From: Corallochytrium limacisporum
Taxonomy: Eukaryota; Opisthokonta
NCBI GenBank assembly: GCA_002811645.1
Contig: PDIP01000024.1
Coordinates: forward strand, 8,870 to 72,869
DNA length: 64,000 bases
Reading direction: 5' to 3'
Of this stretch, positions 63,576-64,000 are shown in pieces. Position 1 is the stretch's first letter; every line of letters starts with the position of its first letter. A program made the position numbers and the translations under genes. A model generated the notes under the pieces. The model saw only the letters and a program-made list of their open reading frames with translations. It did no database searches and had not been told where the DNA came from.

Positions 63576-64000
63576 AGCAACCCCACTGTTTCTGAGACTA
63601 TCTTACAAAGCACAAGAATTCATGTTAAACTGTTTCAATAGATAAAGTATTTCGGCTCGTATTGTCGAAAGATGTCGTCAAGCCAAGGCCTCTCCATTCT
63701 ATTCGTACCACAGATCATTCGCTGCGGTCTCTAAAGAATTGAGAGCCAATGACAATCTCCCCTAACACGCGGTCTGACAGCACGAGTTTTCTCTTCCATC
63801 AATGTTCTGACAAACAAAAACAGTGGAGACATTCTAATTCACCCATTATGTACCACCGCTCACAATGCCACTTTCTTGTACCCCTCGCGAGCCCAGGTAA
63901 AAAAAAGGGGGATGGGGGGGGGTGCCGGCGCTGGTAGAATTGTGGCAGTTCAGAATGTATGGGATAACACTGTGAGAGCGATAATTTCGTCCCTGTCAAC
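63576..64000. other. 3' flank of transportin
   Basis: 3' flank with a G-run at 63915. No gene seen before the window ends. Confidence 0.5.

Overview
This is nuclear DNA from a compact, nearly intron-free eukaryote. About 20 recognisable or plausible genes lie on both strands. Many are long uninterrupted reading frames (923 to 1266 codons) for eukaryote-specific proteins: transportin, delta-COP, a CDC50-type flippase subunit, Ubc13, LSM14/Scd6, a two-pore channel, a villin-headpiece protein, a DCAF1-like protein and COA3. No spliceosomal intron is needed to read any intact gene. A thrombospondin-type-1 surface protein, a supervillin-like protein and a DUSP22-like phosphatase point to a unicellular relative of animals. 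An intron-poor holozoan such as Corallochytrium would fit, but the window alone does not prove this.

Layout. 0-5.3 kb: TSR receptor, then a purine/pyrimidine-rich gap. 5.3-13.3 kb: DCAF1-like protein, tRNA-His, peptidyl-tRNA hydrolase, COA3, delta-COP. 13.7-21.3 kb: a bacterial-style acyl-CoA-synthetase/GNAT fusion converging on a villin-like actin-binding protein. 22-28.3 kb: Nudix hydrolase, a broken IFT25 gene, DPH4, Ubc13, a heavily decayed IFT88 gene, and a DUSP22-like phosphatase. 29-45.2 kb: LSM14, RNFT-like E3, a small coiled-coil protein, CDC50, an unknown two-pass membrane protein, a very codon-biased alkylsulfatase and a two-pore channel. 45.2-57.2 kb: a gene-poor stretch with one plausible small myristoylated protein and a tRNA-Val. 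57.2-64 kb: Maf pyrophosphatase, an unknown multipass membrane protein and transportin.

The most notable signal is that the only two ciliary genes in the window, IFT25 and IFT88, both encode subunits of intraflagellar-transport complex B, lie about 2 kb apart and are both broken. IFT88 has three in-frame stops, three small frameshifts and an internal loss of roughly 130-150 codons. IFT25 has one single-base frameshift. About 10,500 codons of housekeeping genes around them carry no such lesion. This looks like a lineage caught shortly after losing intraflagellar transport, with relics still easy to recognise.

Secondary points of interest are the PatZ-like acetyltransferase that lacks the synthetase phosphohistidine motif, the DCAF1-type propeller followed by an armadillo-like region (reverse of the usual order), and the alkylsulfatase whose codon use is unlike its neighbours.
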